A stretch of DNA of 64,000 nt. Source: Pullulanibacillus pueri (lineage in GTDB: Bacteria > Bacillota > Bacilli > Bacillales > Sporolactobacillaceae). The notes beneath the pieces were generated by a model. It was not told the DNA's origin. It worked only from the letters and a program-made list of their open reading frames with translations, and searched no databases. Positions within the stretch are counted from its first letter, which is position 1, and every line of letters starts with the position of its first letter. Position numbers and translations under genes: made by a program. Location: positions 1 to 64,000 of the forward strand of contig NZ_BMFV01000006.1 in assembly GCF_014639255.1 (NCBI RefSeq). Reading direction: 5' to 3'. Below are positions 1-8,764 of this stretch, piece after piece.

Positions 1-61
1 AGCGAGCGTTCTGAAGCGTAAATCCACACCTTCCTGATGACCAGAATTTTATACATTCTTA
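1..61 (+). repeat. Dispersed intergenic repeat family A, copy 1
   Basis: The first 61 bases match, with scattered mismatches, sequences at 5744-5802, 35961-36012 and 57553-57615. The shared core reads roughly GAGCGGAAATCCACACC, followed by a gATGACCAGAAttttATACATTCT-like tail. It is non-coding and lies just downstream of a minus-strand gene and its terminator. The copy may be cut by the window edge. Confidence 0.7.
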
Positions 62-70
62 TATTTTAAT

Positions 71-97
71 AAAAGACCCTCACCATCGTGAGAGTCT
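71..97 (-). terminator. Terminator of the SE1561-like gene
   Basis: An inverted repeat (GACcCTCAC / GTGAGaGTC, loop CATC) is followed on the minus strand by a T-rich tract. It lies just past the stop of the 62-residue gene at 103. Confidence 0.7.
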
Positions 98-102
98 TCG
101 CA

Positions 103-291
103 TTATTTGCCTTCCCAGTCCTTAGCAAACCGAGAAACCTTTATGCCTAATTTATTGAGCATTTCTAAGATATTCTGTAAGTCAGATGACTCAGCTGATT
201 CATCTAATGTGCTTACAACATTTTGCAGTAATTTCACACGGTTTTTGATGTATTGAATTTGTTCTTCTTTTGTTTCAACTGATTTGCCCAC
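103..291 (-). CDS. SE1561 family small protein
   Basis: This is a 62-residue hydrophilic, mostly helical protein. It begins MGKSVETKEEQIQYIKNR, has leucines spaced through a predicted coiled coil (residues 8-50) and ends KDWEGK. Length, N-terminus and C-terminal ending fit the SE1561 family of short Bacillales proteins, whose function is unknown. It has its own terminator and no obvious operon partner; YfkD next to it is on the same strand, 75 bases upstream. The call rests on overall resemblance from memory, without any motif of known function. Confidence 0.7.
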   Translation of the reverse strand: MGKSVETKEEQIQYIKNRVKLLQNVVSTLDESAESSDLQNILEMLNKLGIKVSRFAKDWEGK

Positions 292-366
292 TTTGTTTCG
301 TCCTCTTCACCATTGGTTTTCTTTTCACATTAGCAAACTTCCCAATGGTTGTGCAACTCACCGGAG

Positions 367-1224
367 TTAATTGGAAACAAAATAACGGAGAGATACATAA
401 TCCTGAATGGGAATCCAAGCTCCGATGCCTTGATGGGTAACGTTTTTGACCTCAATGGATTTATGTCCTCCATTGAGTACTAAATACACTTCTCCATAAG
501 TCACTTTACCCTTTTCATTGACTGCGGGTACATAACCAGAAAGATGGCCGACCTTTTTGGTTTCAACATGATAGACACGATCAATTTTGGTGCCAACACC
601 TACATAAGTTTCAAATGCCAGTGGCAGGTTCGTCTTCTCAGCCGCTTCAAGCATCATGAGTTTTTTGACTTCCTTCTGGTTAGGGACTTGTGCAGTCAGT
701 CCTCCGCTCACCTTTAATTGACGTTCTTGATTATAGCTTAGATTTTGCATCTGTTTACCGCCACGGTTATCGAGTAGGTTTTCATTCACCTTTTTATATT
801 CCCAATTCACTGTTGTTTTACTGGATTGATAATTCAAAGCCCAATTTCCTAAATAAATTCTTGCTCTGTAACCTAAAGAAAGCTTTGAGGTGTGAATCGA
901 GGACTCATTTAGGAGACGAATCAATGTTGGATTTTCAATTTCAACCTTTGATGTGTTAAAAAGCTCCTTGGTCATAGCACTCGGTTGCAGTTGTGGTTCA
1001 TTCTGATTAGGGTTCGGGTAAGTATTTTTTTGAGCAATATCCACCACTGAATCGGGTTTTTTAATCATTTGGTCATCATTAGATTTTGCTTGCTTTTTAG
1101 ATGAGTGGTCTTTCTCCTCTTGATGCTGTTTATTCTCTTTCTTCGGTTCGGGATTTTCCTTTGCTAAGGCTGGCACACTTATTAATGAAGTCATGAGACA
1201 GGCAATTAATATTTTCTTCAACAC
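367..1224 (-). CDS. yfkD: YfkD-like secreted protein
   Basis: The protein has an N-terminal signal peptide (LKKILIACLMTSLISVPALA), then a charged Lys/Glu/Gln-rich linker to about residue 70, then a domain resembling B. subtilis YfkD. Recognisable blocks are NTYPNPNQNEPQLQPSA, TTVNWEYKKVN and a C-terminal QGIGAWIPIQDYVSLR. The function is unknown; it is probably exported and acts at the cell surface. Start choice: an ATG at 1245 is in frame, but the AAAGGAGA ribosome-binding site lies inside that extension and is spaced correctly for the GTG at 1224, which puts the signal peptide at the N-terminus. The linker looks longer than in the B. subtilis protein. Confidence 0.8.
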   Translation of the reverse strand: MLKKILIACLMTSLISVPALAKENPEPKKENKQHQEEKDHSSKKQAKSNDDQMIKKPDSVVDIAQKNTYPNPNQNEPQLQPSAMTKELFNTSKVEIENPTLIRLLNESSIHTSKLSLGYRARIYLGNWALNYQSSKTTVNWEYKKVNENLLDNRGGKQMQNLSYNQERQLKVSGGLTAQVPNQKEVKKLMMLEAAEKTNLPLAFETYVGVGTKIDRVYHVETKKVGHLSGYVPAVNEKGKVTYGEVYLVLNGGHKSIEVKNVTHQGIGAWIPIQDYVSLRYFVSN

Positions 1225-1372
1225 AGCACAATCTCTCCTTTTCATAAAATCAACCAGCCTTAGTTTTTTCGGACAAAGAGAGATTTATCCATAAAGAGCA
1301 ACAAAAAGAGGTTATCCCAGAGAAATTAACGTGAGGATGTTTTTTCTTACTTGAATCCAACGACCCTATTTA

Positions 1373-1924
1373 TCAAGAAGGACGTTGGTTCCATGGCTCA
1401 ACTTGACCAACAATCGTACGCTCATGTCCACATTGAATGGCCTGAATCACCCCTTCGGATATTTCTCTGTTCGAAAGCCAGCGTGAGATGCCGTTTTCCT
1501 GCTTAAATCCCAATATAATGTCATGATAACGACAACCTTTAGGAAGAAGAGGGGTCCAGTTTTGACCGGGCCGACTCGCACGACTGCCTTTCACGTGATA
1601 GAGCGCCCAGTTTTCCTGATTCAACTGATCAATGTGACAGAGTATCTTCGGGATGGTTTCCGCCACTTCACGATGCATCCAAAGCACGAGCTTATGTATT
1701 GGCCCAGATTGTTCCACTGCCAATTCGATGTTTTCTAATACAGTATCTGTAGCGTTCCAGTCTAAAACTAATGTTCGGAGCCGATCAGGAAAGTCAGAAA
1801 GCGCGTGTAATTTTTGTGCTTTCTCATGAGTTCTGGAAATGCTTGTAACTTGCCAGCCGTGACTATTCATCCAGAGCGTTGCCGTACTTAACATTCCTGT
1901 GGCCCCAATGACTAAAGCATGCAT
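1373..1924 (-). CDS. Short NAD(P)-binding Rossmann protein (SDR-like)
   Basis: This 183-residue protein opens with a beta-strand and glycine motif, ALVIGATGML (residues 3-12), typical of NAD(P)-binding short-chain dehydrogenase-like proteins. An SRT near residue 30 may contact the NADP phosphate. It is short for the family (usually about 250) and no YxxxK catalytic pair is evident, so enzymatic activity is uncertain; it may be a binding or regulatory protein. It is the last gene of a three-gene minus-strand run (OsmC, MATE, this), starting 12 bases after the MATE stop with an AGGGGGAA ribosome-binding site in the gap. Confidence 0.65.
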   Translation of the reverse strand: MHALVIGATGMLSTATLWMNSHGWQVTSISRTHEKAQKLHALSDFPDRLRTLVLDWNATDTVLENIELAVEQSGPIHKLVLWMHREVAETIPKILCHIDQLNQENWALYHVKGSRASRPGQNWTPLLPKGCRYHDIILGFKQENGISRWLSNREISEGVIQAIQCGHERTIVGQVEPWNQRPS

Positions 1925-1936
1925 AAAGTTCCCCCT

Positions 1937-3280
1937 CTAGTTCTCCTCTTGAAAAATACGAATCCCTCGCCATCCGCCCTTCCAATAGTAAGCAATAGCG
2001 AACACACTGCTTATCATAAAACTGACACCGATCCCCAATGCCATTCCCCCAGAACCGAGCCAATGTCCAAAAAGAAAAGCCAGCGGATAACGCAATATCC
2101 AAAAGGAAATCAGATTGAGGATAAGAATTTGAAACATGGCTCCCGCAGCCCGTACAACACCATTCAAGACAAAATTGATGCCTAAAAAGGGATAGAAGAA
2201 GGCAATGCCATGTAAATAATGGGTCCCAAAAACCACAGCCTCTGGATCATTTGTAAACCATTTGATGAGATAAGGAGCAAAACAGAAGACCAGCGTTCCA
2301 ATCATTAGCGATAAGGTAAAATTAAAAATAAGCGCATAGCGTGTGATCCCCGAAACACGCCCCCATTCCTTTGAGCCAATGTTTTGCCCAGCCATGCTTG
2401 TCACTGCTACGCCTAAGGTCTGGATCGGAATCATGATTAAATTGTCAAGCCGCTGAGAGGCACCATACCCAGCAAGAACCCCTTGACCAAAATGAGCTGC
2501 CACACTTGTAATCGCTGCTGAGCCTCCAGAAATCGCCACCATTTGTAACCCTGAAGGTAACCCTAGCTTCATCAATAATTTAAAGTTTGACAGCGTCGGC
2601 AATTTTGGAATCGAAAAAGGAACCTTTGCCCTTTTGATTGAAAAATATAATCCATATAAAAAGGCAACGCCTTGAGCAATCACCGTCGAAAAGGCGGCGC
2701 CCTCAATGCCCATATTGAAGCCATTAATGAAGATAGGTACAAGTAAGGCATTGAGGACAACCGCGATAAAAACAAAACGAATAGGCGAACGACTATCGCC
2801 AAGTGCCCGCAAAACAGTACTTATAAAATTATAGCCGAATAAAAACAAGATGCCGGTAAAATTAAGCCGTAAATACATGACCGCTAAAGGTAAAACGTCC
2901 TTAGGCGCACCTAAGAGATGTAACATAGGTGCAGCAAAGAGGATGCCCAGAATACCGAGAACAATGGCGAAAAGCCCTAAAACAAAAACAAAGCCATTGA
3001 GGGCCTCTTTTAAACCTTCCTCATCAGCAGCGCCTTTTTTCTGTGAGAGCACTGTCAACGTTGCATTATTCACGCCAATGATAAAGGAAAGCACCGTAAA
3101 AATAACCGGTCCAGAAATTGCTAGGGCTGCTAGAGCTTTTGCACCGAGCAAATTCCCTACCCAAAGACTATCAATAAACTGGTACGAGGCCTGCAAAATA
3201 TTCGTTAAAAAAATGGGCACCGCAAAACTCACCATTTTTTTCGGGAGACTCCCCTGAGTAAAATCAAGTTGCTTCGCCAA
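1937..3280 (-). CDS. MATE family efflux transporter
   Basis: The 447-residue integral membrane protein has about 12 hydrophobic segments in two similar halves, the MATE layout. Family-like features include a QLDFTQGSLPKKMVSFAVPI start, GPVIFTVLSFIIGVNNA in the first half, and GASQRLDNLIMIPIQTLG and VTSMAGQNIG in the second. MATE proteins are Na+ or H+ antiporters that export organic cations and drugs. The start is TTG, chosen because GAGGTG lies 7 bases upstream. It sits between OsmC (19-base gap) and the Rossmann protein (12-base gap), so co-transcription is likely. The substrate cannot be predicted. Confidence 0.9.
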   Translation of the reverse strand: MAKQLDFTQGSLPKKMVSFAVPIFLTNILQASYQFIDSLWVGNLLGAKALAALAISGPVIFTVLSFIIGVNNATLTVLSQKKGAADEEGLKEALNGFVFVLGLFAIVLGILGILFAAPMLHLLGAPKDVLPLAVMYLRLNFTGILFLFGYNFISTVLRALGDSRSPIRFVFIAVVLNALLVPIFINGFNMGIEGAAFSTVIAQGVAFLYGLYFSIKRAKVPFSIPKLPTLSNFKLLMKLGLPSGLQMVAISGGSAAITSVAAHFGQGVLAGYGASQRLDNLIMIPIQTLGVAVTSMAGQNIGSKEWGRVSGITRYALIFNFTLSLMIGTLVFCFAPYLIKWFTNDPEAVVFGTHYLHGIAFFYPFLGINFVLNGVVRAAGAMFQILILNLISFWILRYPLAFLFGHWLGSGGMALGIGVSFMISSVFAIAYYWKGGWRGIRIFQEEN

Positions 3281-3299
3281 GCTTTAACACCTCTTCACC

Positions 3300-3683
3300 C
3301 TACTCAATCATTTCAAAGGACTCGGTAATTTCAATGGCATCCTGGACAGATTGCACCATAGAACAATACTTGCGAGTAAGATGAACTATTTTTTCCAGTG
3401 CCGCTTCGGTCAGCCCTGGCGCTTTAACATAGAAAGTAATGTGCATCTTTTCAATACGATCTGCCTGATCGGGGTTGCGCTTCACCTCTGCCGTTATGCG
3501 AATATCCTCTACTTCCTTGCGTTTTTTCTTCAATATTTTTTTCATCACGGTCCCACTACAGCCCACGATAGAAGCGACCATTAGCTGATAGGGACGAAAT
3601 CCTTGCTGCTCATCAGCCGATATATTTAAAGGTCCAAACTCCGTTTCTAAACGAAACCCTTTTTCCGTCATTTTAAATTCCAC
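3300..3683 (-). CDS. OsmC family protein
   Basis: This 127-residue OsmC/Ohr-fold protein has the N-terminal strands and the central helix FRPYQLMVASIVGCSGTVMK with the conserved cysteine of OsmC enzymes (near residue 42). A second cysteine falls in RKYCSMVQSV (near residue 107). OsmC proteins reduce organic hydroperoxides with two cysteines; members of this subfamily (YhfA/YmaD-like) are poorly characterised. The start is GTG, with AAAGGA 8 bases upstream. It heads the OsmC-MATE-Rossmann operon and is divergent from the MFS gene at 3825; the 141-base gap must hold both promoters. Confidence 0.85.
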   Translation of the reverse strand: MEFKMTEKGFRLETEFGPLNISADEQQGFRPYQLMVASIVGCSGTVMKKILKKKRKEVEDIRITAEVKRNPDQADRIEKMHITFYVKAPGLTEAALEKIVHLTRKYCSMVQSVQDAIEITESFEMIE

Positions 3684-3824
3684 AACTTACATCCTTTCCA
3701 ATCCAAGTTCTTTTGTTTATGATAACCAATAGGTGCTTCTTTGTCAGTTAAAAGGCACAACATCTTTCATTGGTTTAACAATTGATCAACACTAACAGAC
3801 TATTTCATCATACGGAGATTAACT

Positions 3825-5039
3825 ATGACACACACAAGCCATTCCAACTATCGCCTTATTGTTCTTGTAGGGGCAGTTCTTGTATCTGGGGCAGCCCAGG
3901 GGATGCTTCTGCCTTTATTATCCCTTTTACTTGAAGACCATCAAACCTCAGCAGCCCTCAATGGCCTCAATGCTTCCGGGCTCTATATTGGTGTCTTACT
4001 GGCTTCTCCCTTTATAGAGAAACCGATGCAGAAATATGGCTATAAGCCGATCCTCATGGTCGGGCTTGGGATCACCGCCATTGCCCTGATGTTTTTTCCG
4101 ATCTGGGAAAATTTCTGGTTCTGGTTTGCGCTAAGATTGTTTATTGGTATTGGCGATAACATGATGCATTTTAGTGCGCAGGTCTGGATCATGGTGACCA
4201 GTCCTAAAGAAAAGAAAGGCCGCAATGTCGCGATTTATGGCCTTGCCTTCGGAGTAGGCTTCGCGATTGGACCATCACTTTCTCGATTGCTTTCATTAGG
4301 GATATACTGGCCATTTATGATGGTCTCGCTTGGATGTCTCTTATTCTTTTTAGCAGCCCTTTTATTGACAAATGATTATCCTGATCACGGAAAGGATCAA
4401 CCTGAAAAAGCCGACCAGCGCTTTACTCAGCTTAGCCGCTATAAAAAGGTGATTCGTTTAGGTTGGTCCGGCCTTTCTGCCACTTTCGCTTATGGCTTTT
4501 TAGAGGCTTCGCTTAATGGAAACTTTCCTGTCTTTGGCATTAGGAACGGATTCACCGTTGATCAGATCGCCTATCTCTTACCAATCTTTGTAATCGGCAG
4601 TCTTATCACTCAAGTCCCCATGGGAAGCCTTGGAGATCGCATTGGTCGTCGCAGCCTGATTCTCTGCGTCACACTTTTCGGAGCTGTCGGCTTTATTGCC
4701 GCCATTTTTCTTTCCAACTCCTTTATTAGTTTAGCTGTCGTTTTCTTACTCTCTGGCATGTTTGTCGGCTCTTTATATTCTACAGGAATGACTTATATCA
4801 GTGATTTGTTGCCCAATAGTCTCTTGCCTATCGGGAATATTTTAGCTGGGGTATCCTTTAGTTTCGGAAGTATGCTGGGACCTTTTATTGGCGGACTATT
4901 CATTCGCTGGCTTCCCGATGCTTGCTTTTTTGCCGGAATTGCTAGCGCGATGCTAATCGCTTTTTTCTGTACCTTAGGAAAGAAACGTTCTTCTTCACAA
5001 CCGCTAGCGAGTTCTTTCAACGATAAGCTAGAGCTATAG
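3825..5039 (+). CDS. MFS transporter (12 TM, drug-efflux-like)
   Basis: The 404-residue protein has 12 predicted transmembrane segments. The MFS signature loop between TM2 and TM3 is loose (EKPMQKYGYKPI); the repeat in the second half is clearer (GSLGDRIGRRSLI). It resembles YfkF-type exporters of Bacillus; the substrate is unknown. The ATG follows a CGGAGATT ribosome-binding site. The thioredoxin-like gene follows 81 bases downstream on the same strand with no convincing terminator between them. Confidence 0.85.
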   Translation: MTHTSHSNYRLIVLVGAVLVSGAAQGMLLPLLSLLLEDHQTSAALNGLNASGLYIGVLLASPFIEKPMQKYGYKPILMVGLGITAIALMFFPIWENFWFWFALRLFIGIGDNMMHFSAQVWIMVTSPKEKKGRNVAIYGLAFGVGFAIGPSLSRLLSLGIYWPFMMVSLGCLLFFLAALLLTNDYPDHGKDQPEKADQRFTQLSRYKKVIRLGWSGLSATFAYGFLEASLNGNFPVFGIRNGFTVDQIAYLLPIFVIGSLITQVPMGSLGDRIGRRSLILCVTLFGAVGFIAAIFLSNSFISLAVVFLLSGMFVGSLYSTGMTYISDLLPNSLLPIGNILAGVSFSFGSMLGPFIGGLFIRWLPDACFFAGIASAMLIAFFCTLGKKRSSSQPLASSFNDKLEL

Positions 5040-5120
5040 ACAATAGCCGCTGGTGAGCATACGTATAGTAAGGAGCGTTTAGGCTTTTTTTGAATAGGCT
5101 AAAGATAAGGAGCTGATGTC

Positions 5121-5579
5121 ATGCGTATAAGAGAAAAAATGCCTGCCATCCCAGGGGCAGCGACTTGGATCAATCATGAGGTGAGTCGAGAGGAACTGAT
5201 CGGAGAAAAGCCGACCCTTGTCCATTTCTGGTCAGTCAGTTGTGACATCTGTAAGGAAGCCCTACCAGTGATTAATGGCTTTCGCGACGCCTTTAAAAAC
5301 AAATTAAACCTTCTCGCCGTGCATTTGCCTTTATCAGAAGAGGACCTTGATATTGAGCAAGTGAAGGTGATTGCGAAACGTTATAACATCACCCAACCTA
5401 TTTTTGTGGATAACCGTCATCAATTGACAGATGCCTTTGCTAATGAGTACGTCCCCGCTTACTATCTTTTCGACACCGAAGGACGCCTACGCCACTATCA
5501 AGCTGGAGAACACCGTTTAAAACGCCTAGAAAAACGCGTCCACCGCATTCTAGAGGAAAATAAAAATGGGCTGTTTTAA
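5121..5579 (+). CDS. Thioredoxin-like (TlpA/ResA-type) protein
   Basis: This is a 152-residue thioredoxin-fold protein. The redox motif SVSCDICKEALP (Cys-x-x-Cys with Asp-Ile between) follows the strand PTLVHFWS, and the cis-proline region is VPAYYLFD. No signal peptide or membrane anchor is seen, so it is probably cytoplasmic, unlike ResA. Family members reduce disulfides or resemble the redoxin part of peroxiredoxins. AAGGAG lies 11 bases before the ATG. It may be co-transcribed with the MFS gene. Confidence 0.85.
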   Translation: MRIREKMPAIPGAATWINHEVSREELIGEKPTLVHFWSVSCDICKEALPVINGFRDAFKNKLNLLAVHLPLSEEDLDIEQVKVIAKRYNITQPIFVDNRHQLTDAFANEYVPAYYLFDTEGRLRHYQAGEHRLKRLEKRVHRILEENKNGLF

Positions 5580-5640
5580 GAAACGGTGAACTTATCCCTT
5601 TTCACATGGGCTCCATTCGCGTGTGTTGCTGTTGATATAG

Positions 5641-5740
5641 ATTGCACCGCACTCACAAATGACAACCATAACTAACAAAAGGCGCACGAATCAAGGCTGA
5701 AACTAACATACCAGCGCTCGGCATGCACATAAGAGCGCGG
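5641..5740 (+). repeat. Dispersed intergenic repeat family B, copy 1
   Basis: This non-coding stretch is made of short degenerate units with CAC/CTAA-like cores (CACTCACAAATGAC, AACTAACAAAAGGCGCAC). Bases 5684-5716 match 47721-47753 with about five mismatches in 33. It runs directly into the family A repeat at 5744. The 5580-5943 gap otherwise holds only the operon terminator. Confidence 0.6.
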
Positions 5741-5743
5741 CCC

Positions 5744-5802
5744 GAGGAAAGCGAGCGTTCTGGAGCGGAAATCCACACCGTCCTAATGAACAAAATGCAT
5801 AC
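5744..5802 (+). repeat. Dispersed intergenic repeat family A, copy 2
   Basis: GAGGAAAGCGAGCGTTCTGG and the following GAGCGGAAATCCACACCGTC form the longest clear version of family A. It lies about 80 bases from the terminator of the five-gene operon that ends at 5944. Confidence 0.75.
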
Positions 5803-5885
5803 TTTTTTTCTTTAGAAAAACTTAACGCCTGCCAAGTCTTAATGCGATCTTTCAAAGCTCCCCTAAGTTATAACGCTGACATTAT

Positions 5886-5927
5886 AAAAACACCCCTTAC
5901 CACGCTGGCGTGATAAGGGGTGTTTTT
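5886..5927. terminator. Strong bidirectional terminator after the five-gene operon
   Basis: There is a perfect 14-bp stem (AAAAACACCCCTTA / TAAGGGGTGTTTTT), extended by a near-perfect inner stem closing on a short loop. T runs occur on both strands. It lies 16 bases past the stop of the SDR gene. Confidence 0.9.
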
Positions 5928-5943
5928 GTTGCTAACATTGTGT

Positions 5944-6732
5944 TTAAAACTCTGCTTCAGGTGGATAGTGGTTATTAATCGTGAGTCCGCCATCAATTTT
6001 GATGACTTGTCCAGTAATGAAACTGGAAGCACTACTTGCAAGGAAGAGGGAAAGATTAGACACATCCTCTGGTTGTGTAAATCTCCCTAAAGGCGTCTTA
6101 GCAATAACACCTTTACGATAGGTCTCAAAACGATCGCCTGCATAGAAGGTGAGGGAATCGGTTTCGACAACGCCTGGTGAAACACAGTTTGCCGTAATAC
6201 CTTTTGGTCCTAATTCCTTTGCAAAATAACGCGTTAAGGATTCTAAAGCCGCCTTGGCAGAACCGATATTAGCATAACGCGGGAGCGTCAGTTCACTACC
6301 CATACTTGACACAGTAATGATACGACCTTCGCGTCCTTCCATTAATGGCACCGCACGTTGTACTGCTTGAAGGGTACTATTAACAACGACTTGATAGGTT
6401 TTGGTAATATGGTGCGGTTTGATATCAAGAAGATCTTTAAAAGCAGTGGCAGCAGCATTCGCGATAAAAATATCAAGAGCTCCCCACTGTTTTTCTATGT
6501 AATCAAACATGGCATCAATATCTTCGGAGGAATCCAAATCTGCCTTAAAAATAAGGGCTTGTCTTCCCAAGCGACGGACTTCTTCAGCTGTTTGTTCCGC
6601 TGCCTCGCCCTCACGGCGATAATGGATAACAATATCTGCCCCTTCTTCTGCAAACTTCAATGCTGTTGCTCGTCCGATTCCACGGGAGCTTCCTGTAATT
6701 AATGCTTTTTTCCCTTTTAATGTGTCACCCAT
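5944..6732 (-). CDS. Enoyl-CoA reductase of the SDR family (FabL/ChcA-like)
   Basis: This 262-residue SDR has the NADP(H) motif TGSSRGIG (13-20), NAAA (92-95), Ser142/Ser143, Tyr153 and Lys160. The Tyr-x6-Lys spacing is the FabL enoyl reductase pattern rather than the usual YxxxK. ANAAATAFKDLLDIKPHH resembles, from memory, the equivalent region of ChcA, the 1-cyclohexenylcarbonyl-CoA reductase of Streptomyces collinus. It is the last gene of a five-gene operon (14 bases after the flavoenzyme) and is followed by a strong terminator. I infer NADPH reduction of an alpha,beta-unsaturated cyclohexenyl-CoA; a plain FabL fatty-acid role is the main alternative. Confidence 0.85.
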   Translation of the reverse strand: MGDTLKGKKALITGSSRGIGRATALKFAEEGADIVIHYRREGEAAEQTAEEVRRLGRQALIFKADLDSSEDIDAMFDYIEKQWGALDIFIANAAATAFKDLLDIKPHHITKTYQVVVNSTLQAVQRAVPLMEGREGRIITVSSMGSELTLPRYANIGSAKAALESLTRYFAKELGPKGITANCVSPGVVETDSLTFYAGDRFETYRKGVIAKTPLGRFTQPEDVSNLSLFLASSASSFITGQVIKIDGGLTINNHYPPEAEF

Positions 6733-6746
6733 ACGACTCTCCCTTT

Positions 6747-8762
6747 CTAACTTTTTGTTTGGACTTTTTCACGTCCATGATCGTAGACCAGGCGATATGC
6801 TTGTTGAATCGCTTTAGCTGCATTCAGTTCACTTGCATCATCACTTCCGCCAACAAGTTGGGTAGGAACATGATCCTTTATGGCTTGATAGAGAGGAGCA
6901 TTTGCGATTTGCCCTGTGCAAAGAATGACCTGATCTGCTTCAATAAATTGTCTATCCTCTTGACTTTCTACCCATAGACCTTCAGGCGTTATTTCCTTAC
7001 ACTCATAGCCTTTTAAGAGATCAACACCTAATCTTCTCAGCTCAGAAAGCAAAACCCAGCGTGTGGTGGGCCCAATCCCTTTCGCCGCTTTTACTGATCT
7101 CGAAACTACTGTTACATTAACCCGTTGGCTTGAGTCGAGTTCAATATGGTAGTCAGCAAAAAAATGTTTCACAGCACCAGGGACTTCATTCCGCTGCGCG
7201 ATAAGGTGAGCCACATCTGAACCAATGCCGCCCCCACCTACAATCGCAATATTCTTCCCTAAGGCAACCTTGCCCGTTAAAATGTCTGAATAAGTGACCA
7301 CATGAGGAAGATGAACCCCTTTGATCTGTTCAGGAACGTACGGCACTACCCCTGTTGCCAAATAGACGCGATCATAGTTTTTTAATTCATCTATCGTAGG
7401 TTGAGTCGCCAAGTTGATCTTCACTTGGAGACGCTCTAGAGACGTTTTATAAAAGCGAATCGTTTCCCGAAACTTACTCTTGCTCGGAATCTGCGAGGCG
7501 AGATAGAAATGACCACCAAGATGGTCCTTTGCTTCAAATACCGTCACATTATTCCCTTGTTCAGCAGAAGCTTTAGCCACAGCAAGCCCGGCAACACCAC
7601 CGCCAACGACTGCCACATTTTCTACCTCGTGACTTTTTTCTTCAAGTGACCATTCCCACTCATGCCCTGTTTTCGGATTGACTAAGCATCCTACGGGAAG
7701 CGGCGGATGTCCTAACGTATGATCCAGACATTGCTGATTACAGGAAATACATAAATTAAGCCCAGCATGATCCCCTGCTTTGGCTTTCTTAGCAAATTCG
7801 GCATCTGCCAGCCACGGCCGTGCCGGAGCTACGAAATCCATTTGTCCTTGTTTCAACACTTCCTCCGCAACGTCAGGCGTATGAATGCGATTGGCTCCAA
7901 TGACAGGGACATCCACGGCATCACGGATGGCGGACACTACATGAGCAAAGGCCGCATCAGGGACACTGGCAGCCACAGTAGGAATCTTTGATTCATGCCA
8001 GCCTACTCCTACATTTAAGGCATCAACACCCTTTTCAACAAGTTTCTTCGCAAAGAACTGTGTCTCTTCTCGTGTTGTGCTCCCTTCCATATAATCTTCT
8101 CCTGACATCCTATATATAACGGGAAAACCTTGTCCGACTTGTTCCCGAATGCCAGAGATGATGTCGAGTGGTAGGGTCATTCTGTTCTGAAAACTGCCAC
8201 CATATTGATCCGTGCGTTGATTCGTCAATGGTGAAAGAAATTGATTTAACAAATAACCTTCAGAGCCCATTAATTCAACGGCATCAAATCCTACAGATTG
8301 AGCAAAAACTGCCCCATCAATAAAAGCGGCTTTTATCTCTTGAATGCCTTCCAACGTAAGTGCCTTTGGTGTCTCTTTCGTTATGCGAGACATAATAGCA
8401 CTTGGGGCTACTGGCGCAAGACCCGTTTCCGAGCTCTTCGCATACCGTCCATTATGCTGCAGCTGTAGTGCTATTTTCCCTCCAGCTTGGTGAACAGCCT
8501 CGACAATGTCTTGTAGCTGATGGCGATGATCGTCATCCGTTAAACAATACATATGATCACCACTACCCTCTGGAAGAACCGCTACGCCTCCAGTGATCAT
8601 CAGAGCAGCTTCTCCTTTGGCTCGTTCAACATAGAACGCTTTGACTTGATTGAGCTGCTCTCTATCTCCTTCAATCCCGAGATGCATGGAACCCATTAAA
8701 ATCCGATGGCTTAATTCAAGAGAGCCTATCTTTCCCTTTTCAAAAAGTCGTGTGTGGGTCAT
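6747..8762 (-). CDS. 2,4-dienoyl-CoA reductase-like NADH:flavin oxidoreductase
   Basis: The 671-residue enzyme has FadH architecture. An old-yellow-enzyme FMN barrel spans about residues 1-340. A [4Fe-4S] motif follows with Cys338, Cys341, Cys345 and Cys359. Then comes an FAD/NAD(P) module with VAVVGGGVAGLAVA near 382 and IAIVGGGGIGSDVA near 515. Such enzymes move hydride through FAD, Fe-S and FMN to reduce dienoyl-CoA or related enoates. It starts 2 bases after the acyl-CoA dehydrogenase stop, so translation is probably coupled. Inference: it reduces a cyclohexadienyl intermediate of the shikimate-derived pathway. Confidence 0.9.
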   Translation of the reverse strand: MTHTRLFEKGKIGSLELSHRILMGSMHLGIEGDREQLNQVKAFYVERAKGEAALMITGGVAVLPEGSGDHMYCLTDDDHRHQLQDIVEAVHQAGGKIALQLQHNGRYAKSSETGLAPVAPSAIMSRITKETPKALTLEGIQEIKAAFIDGAVFAQSVGFDAVELMGSEGYLLNQFLSPLTNQRTDQYGGSFQNRMTLPLDIISGIREQVGQGFPVIYRMSGEDYMEGSTTREETQFFAKKLVEKGVDALNVGVGWHESKIPTVAASVPDAAFAHVVSAIRDAVDVPVIGANRIHTPDVAEEVLKQGQMDFVAPARPWLADAEFAKKAKAGDHAGLNLCISCNQQCLDHTLGHPPLPVGCLVNPKTGHEWEWSLEEKSHEVENVAVVGGGVAGLAVAKASAEQGNNVTVFEAKDHLGGHFYLASQIPSKSKFRETIRFYKTSLERLQVKINLATQPTIDELKNYDRVYLATGVVPYVPEQIKGVHLPHVVTYSDILTGKVALGKNIAIVGGGGIGSDVAHLIAQRNEVPGAVKHFFADYHIELDSSQRVNVTVVSRSVKAAKGIGPTTRWVLLSELRRLGVDLLKGYECKEITPEGLWVESQEDRQFIEADQVILCTGQIANAPLYQAIKDHVPTQLVGGSDDASELNAAKAIQQAYRLVYDHGREKVQTKS

Positions 8763-8764
8763 AA

